Source of the DNA: Lineus longissimus
Lineage: Eukaryota; Nemertea; Pilidiophora; Heteronemertea; Lineidae
Length of the DNA: 64,000 nucleotides
Assembly (NCBI RefSeq): GCF_910592395.1
Contig: NC_088321.1
Span: forward strand, 372,001 to 436,000
Reading direction: 5' to 3'
Part shown: positions 34,701-47,300 of the stretch, piece after piece
Position numbering within the stretch: position 1 is the first letter of the stretch
Layout of the letters: each line of letters opens with the position of its first letter
Program-made: the position numbers and the translations under genes
The notes under the pieces: generated by a model
The model's input: only the letters and a program-made list of their open reading frames with translations
Databases searched by the model: none
What the model was told of the DNA's origin: nothing

Positions 34701-36412
34701 AAGCTTGTGTGTATTCCTTGGACTTTGTGCAGAACAGGTGTTTGGATTTGACTGTTTTGATATCGACGTCTTTCCCAGAGGTAACTGCTGAAAAGTGGAT
34801 AACTCGAGAGGTGAACTACTGAGAGGTGAACAATATGGCCCATCTGGGGGACCCCAAATGACCATTTTCAAAAACTTATTTCAAAACAGTCGGCCACAGG
34901 TTTAACTTACTTGAGCACATAACCCGCACAGTCTTTAACACATTTTGAAGTTTGAAATTTCCAAAATAAGCAATTTTCTCTTCGTCTCTGGCATCTGTGA
35001 CAATCCACAATGGCATAGGATTCGTGAGAACATCAAATGAACTCTGATTCCGTGTTGTATGCACCATATTATAATACGAGAGGATTTTCCTGAAATGATA
35101 AATAGGGCGAGGTTAGTCAATGGAATGCAGCATGTACAACCTCACTCCAAAGTCCATCATTGATCATAAGCATTATAGGCTGTTCTCAGTCACCGATATT
35201 GTTTTGGTATACCTGGCACTTCCAACACTGACTGGTCGCTGGTCAATCACTTCAGCATCAATCAACTTCAAACTCGGAAAGTCTTCACCAGCGCCCTCTA
35301 TACTCGTTATCTCTTGTAGCTTCAGCGGCGACCCCTCGAAGGTGAAATCGGACGCAGAATCGCACGTGCTTGACAGCGAGGTTGTGCTCGGGTTTCGTGT
35401 CTTTGCTTTTGATGATGTACGATTTTTAATCTTAGACTGGCAAAAGAAAGAATTTAATTGGATAAAGGCAGAATGGCGTTTGATTTGAAGATGTCCGCGC
35501 TGGACCCTTCCAATTTCATCAACTTTTTCTCAAGGACACCAATTTTGGTGTTTGGACTCAGGGAAGTCTAACGATTTCTGAAGAATGTGGCAGCCCCTAG
35601 GTGGTGTTGTAATAAACATGTTGACCCAACATGTTCGTAGGTCAAGGAAGATGCTGTTAATTTGTAAAATATCTATAAATGTAACTCACAGCGTTTTTAT
35701 TCCTTCCCACAATGCACGGCAGGATGCATAGATCCTCCGGGATGATACCCACGAGGGGGTGATCCGTCTCCACGACTGCCAACACCATGTCCTGAGGAGA
35801 TGAATAATAGGAGTTAGGTGGGTTAACACTGCTGTCTACCACGCAATAGTGCAAGAGAGAAACCAGGGTTGTATTTCTGAATGTGCTTTCAAGGAACTAA
35901 ATTGCTGGCTCTTCACAATCCTCTCGAGACGTAAAACTGAAGTTCGTTGTATGGTGCCTAAACGACCAGCGAGAGTTGGTCCTCGAAACAAATTCGCTGA
36001 GGTATAAATTTGTCAAACAAGAGATACAGTGAGGCTTTTGTAACGTTCTATCTAAACTATTCTCACCATAAAGCCCGATTCCTTTACATCAGAGTGAAGC
36101 CTGAAATTATAAGGAAACAAATTTAGCGCAATTTTCAAGAAAAAAATATGAAAAAATATGAAAAGCTCGAGTGCGAGACTGATGCAAGAAAATAGCAATT
36201 GTGATTGATAAAAACTGGCCCAACTCATTCAGCCCCATATTGTTCACACAATCTGTGTTCCATTCGCTCAGGATTCCTTGTTTTTGAGAATCTGCACGGC
36301 CTCTCAAATCCTACCTTTGTAGAGTTTTGGAGAACCTTTCCACTTCCAGCGCAATCTGTGACGTCCCATTCGCGCCAGATCCTGTGACTGCCTTCTTCAA
36401 TAGGGAGGGCAT
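31722..36412 (-). CDS. ZWILCH: ZWILCH kinetochore protein, complete, 618 aa
   Basis: Exons (minus): 36412-36315, 36100-36067, 35791-35690, 35436-35213, 35089-34911, 34787-34567, 34162-34021, 33750-33607, 33250-33171, 33060-32901, 32784-32619, 32340-32245, 31932-31722. The phases close to 1857 nt. TAG precedes the ATG in frame.

Segments match the remembered human protein (591 aa) along its length: VGSARKILSYYNM near 150-161, NPMPLWIVTDARDE near 176-189, RFLLYFQMFSEGLE near 297-310, FTEKLW near 368, IELGINKLRQDYIEFF near 445-460, GQEF at 462 and IIQLDKLHHALEMF near 485-498.

ZWILCH joins ROD and ZW10 in the RZZ complex, which recruits Mad1-Mad2 and dynein to unattached kinetochores in mitosis and meiosis. 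The poorly conserved Ser-rich stretch near 79-110 and the C-terminus are the least certain parts. Confidence 0.93.
34225..34350 (+). mobile_element. LINE relic: RNase H fragment inside a ZWILCH intron
   Basis: On the plus strand, antisense to ZWILCH, the frame reads IPAHYGIPGNNRTDRLAKDG. This matches the conserved end of retrotransposon RNase H domains (W-x-P-x-H-x-G-I-x-G-N-E-x-A-D-x-L-A-K-x-G). It is short and isolated within the intron between exons ending at 34567 and starting at 34162, so it is a dead fragment of a non-LTR element. Confidence 0.75.
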
Positions 36413-37039
36413 CTTGCCAACCTAGCAACAGGAGAAAATAAGGACACAGGATCCCAAAAATTTTTTTAAAAATATCAATCACAAGATGCCTCCTTGGAAA
36501 TTTCTATCCAATACCCAAAATGTTGTGCCATACAGGGAAGGGGGGGGACTCTGTCACTCTCAGTGGGCCTGGACTGGGACCTGGCCCTCGGTGGCAGCTT
36601 TGACCTGGCCCTGTTGGCTCAGGCATTGGCTCTCATCATACACTGCATGACTGGGCTGGCTGAGCCCTTGGACGTGATGCCCTGTTTTGCGCCTTAAGCC
36701 TAGATCCGACAACCGAAACCATTAACTTCTACTAGGATTAGGCTTGTATATTTCGACCTGACAGGTTTCTAATTCCGGACAACACGTATAAACTAATTTT
36801 TCGGGCGTATTCAAATGAATCTCCAAACCTCAATGATTTTTTAGCCACTTTACTACTCTTAAAACCAAGTTTTGTCAATTTTAATCATTAACGTGGCCAG
36901 AAATTGGCAAATCTCAAATGTCAAATTTTACCAAATTTATAATTAGCGCCAGCATTTACACGATAGATGGCGCTGCTGGATGCGTAGAAAATCAGTCTCC
37001 CGGGCGCCGGGCCAAATGTCCAATTTACATGCACCCGCT
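36413..37039. other. ZWILCH upstream region
   Basis: This should include the ZWILCH promoter. A poly-G run lies at about 36540-36548. The GC-rich word tctcccgggcgccgggcc near 36997 resembles one at 27845 upstream of PRDM9. No TATA box or other clear element was found. Confidence 0.4.
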
Positions 37040-37295
37040 GAAATTGTCACAGAGACAGTAGGTCGAGTGAGACAGGAAGGAGGCGATGATCACCATTGAC
37101 GACGCATGGAGAATGGTAGAAAAGATATCCGGTGGTTTCGCTCCCTGACATTTTCGCCCCCAACTGTGGCAGAGACAGTAGCTCGAGTGAGGCTTTCGAC
37201 GACAATGATCACCATTGACGTCGCTTGGAGAATGGCAGACGCTGCGGTGCGGGTGTATCTAAAATGCAGCTCCTGGATGTCGGACATGACAGGTA
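37040..37295. repeat. Duplicated block, copy 2 (mate at 28460-28770)
   Basis: This copy has the same order of segments as copy 1, with two half-units around accattgacg-cgc-tggag and the ending ggtgcgggtgtatctaaaat. A 163-codon open frame crosses it on the plus strand (37106-37597), but the other copy is broken in that frame, so I do not call a gene. Confidence 0.7.
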
Positions 37296-37734
37296 CTTTA
37301 GCTCAGTTTTGCATTTCTTCTTTCATGTCTTTCATAGTTTGGGCGACTTTGAGAGACTTCGACGAAGACAGTCAAGGGATCCATAAAAACTTTGTTACAT
37401 ATATTATTTTTAAAAATGACGTCATGGCCTACACTACAGTTCTCAAGAATAAGGATAGGTGGCAGCACATTTATTATATAGGGTGTAACAAAAGAAACAA
37501 ACAAGTTCCTCAACAACTTTCACACAATGTGACAGCCACTATAAATAGGCTGGTTACTCTAAGCTTAATTATGTGCGCATCGGGGGGGGGGGACTGAGCA
37601 CAGCACGGTTGAACAAGGACAGATAGTGCTGAAGTGGAAAAGGGGCTAATGTTATGTCACTGCCCTTTTGGACTGCTGTGCGAAAAAATACTGCATTTAT
37701 GTCATTTATAGTTCTGAACTACGCCATCGCCATC

Positions 37735-37890
37735 TTCAGGGCATATGTGGAACTGAAAAGACAGTTTTCAGTTTTCAGTTCCTACCTTGCCCTGAAGATG
37801 GCGATGGCGTAGTTCTTTCATGAAGTCCTGGAGACTTCGATAACCAGCTCAAAGGGGAGGGGGATTTGGGCCACGTAGATCTACGTGGTT
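37735..37890. repeat. Dispersed repeat copy B (mate at 5016-5185)
   Basis: The segments ccctgaagatggcgatggcg, gagacttcgataaccagctc and gggggatttgggcca match the copy near 5 kb. An inverted version of the first segment (cgccatcgccatcttcaggg) just precedes it at 37722-37741, making a short palindrome. Confidence 0.65.
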
Positions 37891-40800
37891 CAGCGCTGAA
37901 GATGTTAATGGCCGTCCACATCATGACTCTTACCTTTCAGTGATCAACTGTGTATACTAACAGCAGTCCGGCCGTATACGAAGAAGTGAACTTTGATTGA
38001 AGAAATCGGCCCCGAATTAGTGGCATCAATCCTATAGTAAGGCCTCCACATACCAATCCTTTCCAATCGCCACAACTCAGGTATTCAGATCGGAGATTCT
38101 GTCCGCTTCATTTTCTTATCTCACTTTCTTTTGGAGAAGCTTTTAGCAGCTGGTACATCTGAACCTCAAAATGGCTTCATAACACAAGTCATCAACAAAA
38201 TAAACAACAACAACATCATTTCTTTATCTTTATATAATTAATATTCTCCAGCCCAAATTTTACACATACCAGAACCTATCACGCGATTCTGATTAATTCT
38301 ATCTAATGCCACCATGGGGCATCACGAGCCACAAATTATTTTCTCCTTAATTATCATACATTTACATATCATGAGAGAACGACTAGCCTTCATGCAAGTC
38401 CAGGTTCCCAGCATTCAACTCTTTCCAAGTGTACCTTCAGGCTGAGTCCAACCTGGTCCCCAGCTCTGATTCTCTCATCTTCTTCAACACTACACGACTC
38501 TAGCAGTCTTGAAAATCACCGACGTTTTGGAAAGTTTGAATTTGAGTCTCAGGAACAAAATGATGGCTATGTTCTCCAACACGGAACGCAATTCTCTAAC
38601 AGTTGAATTCCAAGCTAAGGCCAGTTACACTGAAATAATGACAGAATCACCTGGCTCTTATGTACAGCCCTATTCAAAAGTTTATGGACCACGTTTCCAC
38701 GGTGCATTATTTTCTTTTTGAAGACAAATTTTCTGGTAATGTCTGGAGGTTAAAAGGCATTTTCATTCTGCACTTATTGCTTCTTGAAAATAGTGGTCAA
38801 TTTACTTTGGAACCAGGAAAAGTCAAAACTGAGTGATTCTGCCAAGTGCAGTGGGCCTTGGTGTCACTGGCTCCCACCAGGGGCAGCACAACACTCATTT
38901 GCGTTGTTTGAAAGCGCGCAACCAGAACATGCAACCAACTGAAAAAAATATGTCATTGATTCATGTCTGGTCTGTGAATGAGAATAGTATTCAGGTCTTA
39001 TCTATTAAATTGACATTTTGTCAAAGGTGGGTTAAGCCGGAACCCTCTACAACTCAGAACATTCTGACGCAAAGTAGTGCCACACACAGCCACCAGGTGG
39101 CAGTGTAACACATAACTATTTAACCAGAAGCATGACTTACATAGTTACACATCAAAATACAAGAAGTGGCCTGGTAACGAGGTTGGTAAAACGACTCTGG
39201 CCATTTGTTATTCGTACTTAGAATTTACAACACAAATAAAACCAACCTCGTCATAAAACTTGAAATCGGCATTGAACATTGACATGAAGCATTGGAAATC
39301 AAGCTTGGAGACGAGGATAGTAAAGAGTGCCCAACCTCACTCAGCACCGCACCATATTGACTTTACCTCATTCTCAAGGATACTTCAGTAAGTCTACCAT
39401 ATTCTCAAGTAAATCCTCGTCAATCCCATCATGCTTTGCCAGTCTCTGGAATACCCACTGTTGCCACGACAACAATGATAAATGCTTCCGACAAGTTCCA
39501 CGAGAATGCTATTTATATGTTACCTCAAGCTTCCCAAAGCCTAAAGACTGAAACGACGCACTTTAAAACGATTTTTCTCCCATTTTAAAAAGACTAGATT
39601 CCACTTGCCTCCCATTCTCTTAGATTGTCGATCAGACCCAATAGGGTTGGAGGTGTGATGATCCAGGGTGGTTCTTTTTACTCTTTAGGACATTTACCCA
39701 AAACACCAGGTTGTGGTTTGTTTCCCTGGCAGCGGAATTACAAATGGATCTTACTGAACAGTCATCAATAATTCATCCGTCATCAGTCATCAGTAAGTCA
39801 TCAGTAAGTCACCAGTCATCAGTCCCTTTTTATCGTAAATTGTGTAAGTTCATCCAAACGGACAATATCAAAGACGGTATCGCTGAAAGTTTACATCGAG
39901 TACTTTTTAACGACAATAACAGCGTCTAATCTCAAAGTACGATCTACAGTGCTGCCACCAAGGGGCGAAATCAGTAACTAATGTGCAGAAGTAGTAGTAG
40001 ACGAACACGAAGACTTTATCTAGAGTGACTTTTTCGACCGAAAAAAACAGAGTCTGAACTTTCAAAAAATTCCAGCCTGACTGAACACAATAAAGTCAAG
40101 AATGAGATTGTTTTCCATACATCAAATTTAGCCTGGCTATCCATATCACAAAATGTTTCTGGGTTATGGAACACATAGCCAAATGTCATCTCCGGAGCCC
40201 AAAACATGTGTCAATGTATGGTTTACCATGCTTCATTTGAATGGAAACGAAGGCTCAACTGTATGGAAACCAACCCCTTCCAGACTGATCATGCTGAAAG
40301 TTGGTATTGAGAGTACTCTAGCTGCAGCAAAAAAACCCACATTACACGGAGGTCAGAGTCGACATCACTAATTCAAAACTCTTGGCACATTGATGATAAG
40401 GTTAAACAGCGCCCTCTAAGAATAACTTTAGTACTAAATGTCATGTTCATGCGCCGCTATGCTATTTTGAAAAATTACGCAATATTCTCGAAAATACATG
40501 TATCTGAATTTTGTAAAGATAACACTTATAACCTAGAAATGGAGATTGAAGAATAAGATTCGCTGAAAAGTTGTTTAAACTATACACTGTATCTTACTAT
40601 CATAACGCTCTAACACAAGGCCGCGTTGGCACTCACAATTGGAAATGGTCTCCGCTGCTCATCTAGAACATCATAGAATAACCACATCGCCACAGTAGGT
40701 CTTTAACTTCGCCCGGAGTCAGCTTCTGACGTCATCTTTGACTGCCAGGTGCTGATCGAGGAGACCAAGTGGGAGTCACCCGTTCATGGGCTCAATTTCC

Positions 40801-43000
40801 TACAATTCAAGGTCCATAAAAGCTCTTCACCACAGCCTCCTAAGTACGTTCTCCATATTCATAAAGTCTTCTCACGCCCCCTGTCATCTAGTTCAGAACT
40901 AAACACACCGAAGGAACTAGAATCTCAAGTACACACTCCACAAACACCTTGCTCGCTAAAGTATTACCCCAACCCAACCGAAACAGTTTCGCTTCAAACC
41001 ACAGTGACATAACAAGTTAACCCAGTTTGGATCCGGTTCCAACTACTGATGTGTCTAGTCTCATATCAATTCATTCTTGGTTACAGCAAGGCCTATCAAC
41101 GCTAACAAATGTCGCGGAGGCCATTGGTTCAGCTCATGATTGATCTACAATTCTGCCTTAATTTCAGTGATTAATTTATTACACTTCTGTCCTTCTGAAA
41201 ACAGCACATCAATCAAATCCATTTCCCACACATTAATACTCATCACCATGGTTAACACTTGTTGCTATGGAAACAAACAATGGCCGCCATGTAGAACATA
41301 AGTTTACAGTGGTCTTTTGGAAAATGTGGAACATATATTAAGCAGTCAACTTGAAGACACATTATCATCACTATGGATACATCCGTTGCATCGGAGATGC
41401 CAACAAACTGATCTGTTACCATGGATACCATCATAAACAGACATACATTTTGTAAAATTGCATTAGTGTTGATTTCTTGACACCACATCTAAATGTCCTC
41501 TGCCATCACGAGAGTAGCCTAGCATTTGCCGCGGAGACATATACTGTTGCCATGGAAACTGTTAATATCATCAGATTCTGACGTCCATCGTACATCACAT
41601 TATTGTTGATTCAGCAGGATGTCGATAGTGCCCCCTTTTGTCAGCATATTGGACCATGTATTTACAAGTAAGTCTGAAAAATAAAAGGAGATAATGATCA
41701 GAAACAGCAGTTCTTATTTTAGTAGCGCCATCTCTGACGACTGAACTAACTATTTCTGTAACCCAGAATACTGTAATTGTAAGCACATTTTATCAAAATA
41801 TTAACTCCAGGTGTCATTATCTATGCTTATTGAGTAACATCTCGAAAGATTACACCACTTCTTTCAGGGCCGACATGAAAGACGTACTTGGCCTTCGTGT
41901 TCTTTTCAAAATGTCAAAAACAAAAGATCAATCGACACTTTGCCAAAAATATCCCCGCTGCCACCACAAGCAGTGGAATACACCAGGTGAGGCAGTATAC
42001 ACTACTGCCAGCTACTCTACAGGTTATAATTGTAATTGTTCTAGACTTGTACCACTTTACCCTAAACTGAAAACAACCAAATAGCAGATCCTACAAACAG
42101 ATAGAAAGAAGACACCGACAGATATTGTAAACCACCGTGGTGCATCCACTCTGGTTAGAAAGGCCCACCCTGATGAAAGCACCAAAAAGAACACTGCATT
42201 TCACAACATGGAAATTAGAACAACATTGACTGCAAGGGAATTCTGGGTAAAGAGTAACAAAGACAAGCATTTTGGAGCCAAAACCATTTAAGCATTTTCA
42301 TTTCTCTTCAACAATGTCCGTCTGCTAAGTGAATTGAATGACAATTCTGGCTGTGTATGCTTTTGGTAAACATTCATTCAAAATATACAAAGTTCAGCCC
42401 ATTTGGGGAAAAAAGTTGACATTATTTGGTTGTTTTGCAATATTTTAAGGAAAACTGTAATTTGCAGAAACTGAGAAAGTCAAGGTACTATAAGCTAAAC
42501 CCTACACCCCCACGAAGAAAATTTGGACCGACCAACTGAAAGCAAATGCACCAAGTGGATGGGTTCAAATTGGCAAGGTAGGGGTGGCAGGTTGAAAAAA
42601 GAAAGACTTACGATACCAACCTCAAACATCTGAGGAGGAAGAAAAATGTTGACGATTAAAAAAAGAAAATATTTCTAAATTTGAAAATGCATTTTGGGCC
42701 AAAAATTATAACGAGGGGTTCTCTTCTAAGTGGAATACAACATGTTTACGATGCATCGTGATCAGGCCCAGGTGGTTCAAAACAGGATTGTCACTCCTGC
42801 CTTGACTTATAATTCTAAAACACCTGGATTTAGAATGTACTGCGCTCTACAGTGTAAATGTACTATGCACCATTGGAGCCTCATTTTGAATTCAGCGGTT
42901 ATGGTTAGGCAGCCATAACCGCTTGGGTTGGTGAAAAATATGGAAGCAGTCAAAAGCATTTAAAACCACATATATGTTAATATCTAATTTGAGATGTTTT
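37891..43000. other. Intergenic stretch, mostly featureless
   Basis: I see no supported gene. A plus-strand open frame near 40728-41012 begins SDVIFDCQVLIEETKWESPV and has some coding feel, but it lacks a good donor and partner exons. X-box-like motifs occur at 41261-41274 and 41546-41559. Any final exons of PIP5K beyond 44368 would also fall here; a weak candidate lies at about 38440-38510 on the minus strand. Confidence 0.35.
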
Positions 43001-43006
43001 AGAATA

Positions 43007-43154
43007 GAAATTGATCCCTCACTGTCGGTATTGATTGTCTTACCACAACCGCTCGGGTGGAGCTTAAATGTTGGCCTCAGTTTTGGTCAACATTTTAGCT
43101 CCACCCGAGCGGTCATGGTGAGACAATCAGTACAGACAGTGAGGTATCAATTCC
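43007..43154. repeat. 148-bp hairpin element
   Basis: gaaattgatccctcactgtc at the left end returns inverted at the right end, and the inner arms contain accgctcgggtggagct against agctccacccgagcggt. Arms of about 65 bp pair with few mismatches around a loop of about 15 bp. A related half-unit (agcggttatggttaggcagc) lies at 42894. This is MITE-like, with no target duplication identified. Confidence 0.75.
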
Positions 43155-44367
43155 TTAAACTCAGCGTTGAGTCTAGATAAAGCCAGGTTAAGCTGACAAA
43201 ACTCGGATCAGGGCCCGGTTGTTCATAACATTGTTCATACCAAGGCCGACGACAATGTTGAAACTTGTGATTTGAGCAACCCAGCCCAGAAAGTTATATT
43301 CCTGGGTGTTGCTCAATTTGCGACAGACATCACTACCAAAGAAGTCATCTCATTGGTGGATCTCGTTTCTCGTTACCATGGAGATGTGTGTGTTCACCGT
43401 GGTTACGTACAATCATGCATTGTTAGGGAGTTAAACAGAGGAGAAATCAGCAGCAGACGTTACATTAGAATTTTAGAGGTTAACGGAAACTGGATTAAAA
43501 TGTTCCTTTTTTCTGCCCAGTACACCAATAGCTAGTTTTTTAATTGTGCACAATCCATTAATAATGCTAATTCAGCTAAAAGCCCCAAACACGACCTTGA
43601 ACTTCACTTCCAACAAGTTTGGACAGAATTTAGCGTAAAATAAAGAAATAATAGCGTTGCTTTGGTCTAGATACCAGTGATAGTGCAAAAAAATTCCCCA
43701 CCACAAAAAGACATTTTTCACCAAACTTCACGAGTATGAAATCATTCCAAAAAGATCGTGATTTTGAGTTGTCACTGTTGTGAAACAAAATAGACAGGCA
43801 GAAAAAAGGAGCACTTTAGCATCAATTTGAAATCTTTAACTGGCCCTCTTACCATTCTAGTTCTCAAGTTTAGGTTGCCTAATGAAAAGAGGATAGGTTT
43901 TTGAAAATGCATATGGTTGCTAAGATACAGTTTCCATGGAAACACAAAGGGTAACCATGGAAATGCAGATTGGTTAACGATAAACCATCATGGATGAAAT
44001 GGTGACAATTTAAAAGAGAGATTTGTTCACCACAGTTTATAGTTTGCCAGGGAAACTACTCGCATGGATGCAAATTTAATGGTTACCATGGTAATCAAGG
44101 TGGTTGCCATAGAGACAAAACATCTAAACAAGGCCATGGATGAAGATAACGTGTGCACCAATCATGCATTTTCGAGTGAGTAAAAAAATTGAAAGTGAAA
44201 AAAATTGGAAAAAATGAAAACGTTTATTTTTGATCGTCTGTTGAAAACGGGCTTAAAACGAAAAAATGCGAGAAAAAATCTCATACTTCTGAAGAACCTC
44301 ATGGGAACTTTAGCTAATGACAATATCATGTCACACCCCTAGTGGCCAGTTTTCAAACTATACGTAC

Positions 44368-47300
44368 CACTTCTGGTTCACGTGTCACAGGTTCTCCATT
44401 GTCAATGCCATCGTTGACCGTTTCTCTCAGCTCCTCCAGCTCCTGACTGCCACGAAGATGACTCGTGTTCACCGCTAACTCTGCAAAGACAACCCGAATA
44501 TTACCAACAGTCAAATGGACATGGACATTTCATCACAAAGATTTCACAAATAAACTCAACTTGTGAAGACAAGCTTTAAGTTTTATAAAACTTTTTTTGT
44601 AATATGCCAACTATCTGTATCGGAGGCCATTCACATTCCACCGTAATCTATTTTTCCCCCAACGTTTCTATTTCTAGTTTTTTTCAGTTCCCTGGAAGAC
44701 ATTCAGATACCCTCCACTTCCTTTCAGTCCCCTGGACCACATACAGATACCCTCCACTCCCTGCATCAGACACTGGTCAAAGACAGATACCCTCCACTCC
44801 CTGCATCAGACACTGGTCAAAGACAGATACCCTCCACTCCCTGCATCAGACACTGGTCAAAGACAGATACCCTCCACTCCCTGCATCAGACAACTGGAAG
44901 GACACATCTTTATAAACAACGTCAAAGGACAAAAACACCACGTAACACATATCATCGCTATTTATCTCATCTCATTCCCAATGAAAGGTTCACAATATCA
45001 CAACACCATGCGTATCATCACCATTTATGTCACAATGATAATCCCAATGAAATGTTTGGTGACGCGTTCTGTCAACCTGACTATAGCCGTCCGACTTCAA
45101 ACACCATAGATCCACAATTCTCATACTAAGCTTCAAAAACCTGACAACTCTCATTTAGCAAAACAAGGGATGTAAAACATGCAGGTTGATAACTACCAAA
45201 ATGCTACAACCACGGAAGAAATGATATCTTATGGAAAATCTAAACCAAACGAATCACACGTGACTCCAAGTAAAGTAAAATTCTAGTCTACATGATGAAA
45301 AGAATTGAACTCCGACAAGACCAGTGGTGTATCAATAGACTTAGGTTCAAACAGATTTTTGGCAAACAGTTTTAGTAGCTGATTGTATGTCGACATCATG
45401 TTCTCATGTCAAATTCTCTCGGCCAATCAACACGTATGGCTGAAACATGTGACCTGATTGTATGTCGACATCATGTTCTCATGTCAAATTCTCTCAACAC
45501 TTATTGCTGAAACATGTGACATGATCATAGGAAGCTGCGATTTGAATCGCTGATTTGCGCGGAACTGCAGGAATTACAATTTTCTGATGGATTCAGAGAA
45601 TCTGTCGATTTCAGTTTGAGTGATTCTAAGGGTGTCAAATTGACACCACTGGTCCAAATGAGAGATCATGCTCAGAGACAAAAAACTTCTAAAAGAGACA
45701 AAAAAAGTTGAATTTATAGATAAATATTTCTTCAAAAACATTCTCAAATCTCCAGATAACAATCAAAAATTAACATCCGAACCAGGAGAACAATTAAAGA
45801 AGTGTGAACTTCCTACCCATACGCAAGCTACTCGGCACAATCTGGGTATGATGGTTGGCTACAAGATGAAACAGAAACAGATAACCGACTCTCTCCCGAA
45901 AAAGTAGCAGGTCTATCCAGCGACTACGAAAACATTCCAAGAAAGCCACGCCAGTAAGGGTATTCTACCAAGTTCATTACCACTGCTCACACCACCAAAC
46001 ATCAAGTGAAGGGACCATCACACCAACTGCGAAAAAATTCAATCAGGCTTTTCCTACAGAGGCACTACATGTAAATATCTCAAACGCCAGGATAGTTATC
46101 GCAGGTTGCCTGAAGGGTAATAGCCTTGTATCACTGTTATAAGGAGCTGAACGCCTTGGATAGTCCACACAAAGCTCGAGCAGACGATCCAGACACGAGA
46201 TGTAGGTTGCCTGAAGGATGATAGCCTTGTATCACTGTTATATGGAGCTGAACGCCTTGGATAGTCCACACAAAGCTCGAGCAGACGATCCAGGCTCGAG
46301 ATGTAGCGTGGATGAAAGAAAATCTACACACTGTCTACACACAGAACAAGTTTAAAATTTCCCACGACAGATGTGGATGATCACCATTCCCTGGGTCCAC
46401 ACATTGGCTCTAGGACACTACTAGCACAGATTCCGCCAAAGCTCCAGAAAATGCACTCCACATCCAAGCCTAAAGACGGACAAGTCCAAAGTTTACCATG
46501 ATGATACTGGACGGGGACTCTCATCTTGTTTGGGTTATACCGGTGACTCTGTTTGACCTGTCGTGTTGGTGCCCGGTACCTCGGTCTGGCTGGCACCATC
46601 TCCGCTACCTGCTGCACATTCCTTGTCACCTGTGACCCGGGCGGTGCCATCCCAAGCATTTGCGACGACATTGCGTTGACATAAACAGGTTCACTTTGCA
46701 CGGAACGCCTTGGAGTCCGACTCTGGTAGGCCATCTCATCATATGCCTGTTGCATACGCTTGATTTTTCTCGGTGCCTGTGGATTTGGCTCCCTGGCGAC
46801 ACATGGCTTCACCATCTGTACGACATTGACAGTCGCCATTCTATCCCCGGCTTGGACAAGCCTCTCATCTATCTGCCGCACTTCAATCCGCTGGGGAGCC
46901 CCAGGAGCAGAGTCCATGTGCTGCGCCAGATTCGGGGCACTGTTTCCTCGATACTTTCGATCAGAGTTGTGGAACCCTGACACGCCCATGACTGGGCCGC
47001 CGGGCCGCTGGCCGCTTGGTGACCTAGCAACCAGTACCTGTCCTGGTATCCTAGTGACCACCACCCTGGAGGTCGGTAACACAGAGCCTTGGTTTTGACC
47101 TGAAGGAAAACGCGACCGCGAATGTCATCAAACCTTTCATGGAACAAATAACTCAAGAAAAGATTTGTTTTGCTGAAACTTAAATTGGTCCAGGGGATCA
47201 CCTTCTGCAGCCCAGCTGGCCACTGAGAAACCCTGCAGAACCAAAATAGAAGCTGTACAGTTGTAGCCATCAGTCACAGCAAAAGGGTACCATTTTGGAC

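Noticed and set aside
37106..37597. 163-residue plus-strand open frame near ZWILCH
   Set aside because: Its first half is the duplicated block whose other copy (28460-28770) is broken in the same frame, and there are no splice or family signals.
43272..43535. 87-residue plus-strand frame with VIFLGVAQFATDI
   Set aside because: It has no acceptor or donor in phase and no family resemblance, and it contains X-box-like repeat words; probably chance.
46381..46496. PIP5K ending at the stop at 46381 by reading through the exon
   Set aside because: A donor at CATCATG|gtaaac (46497) joins in phase with a well-formed exon at 44480-44368, so the read-through tail is less likely, though it could be an alternative end.
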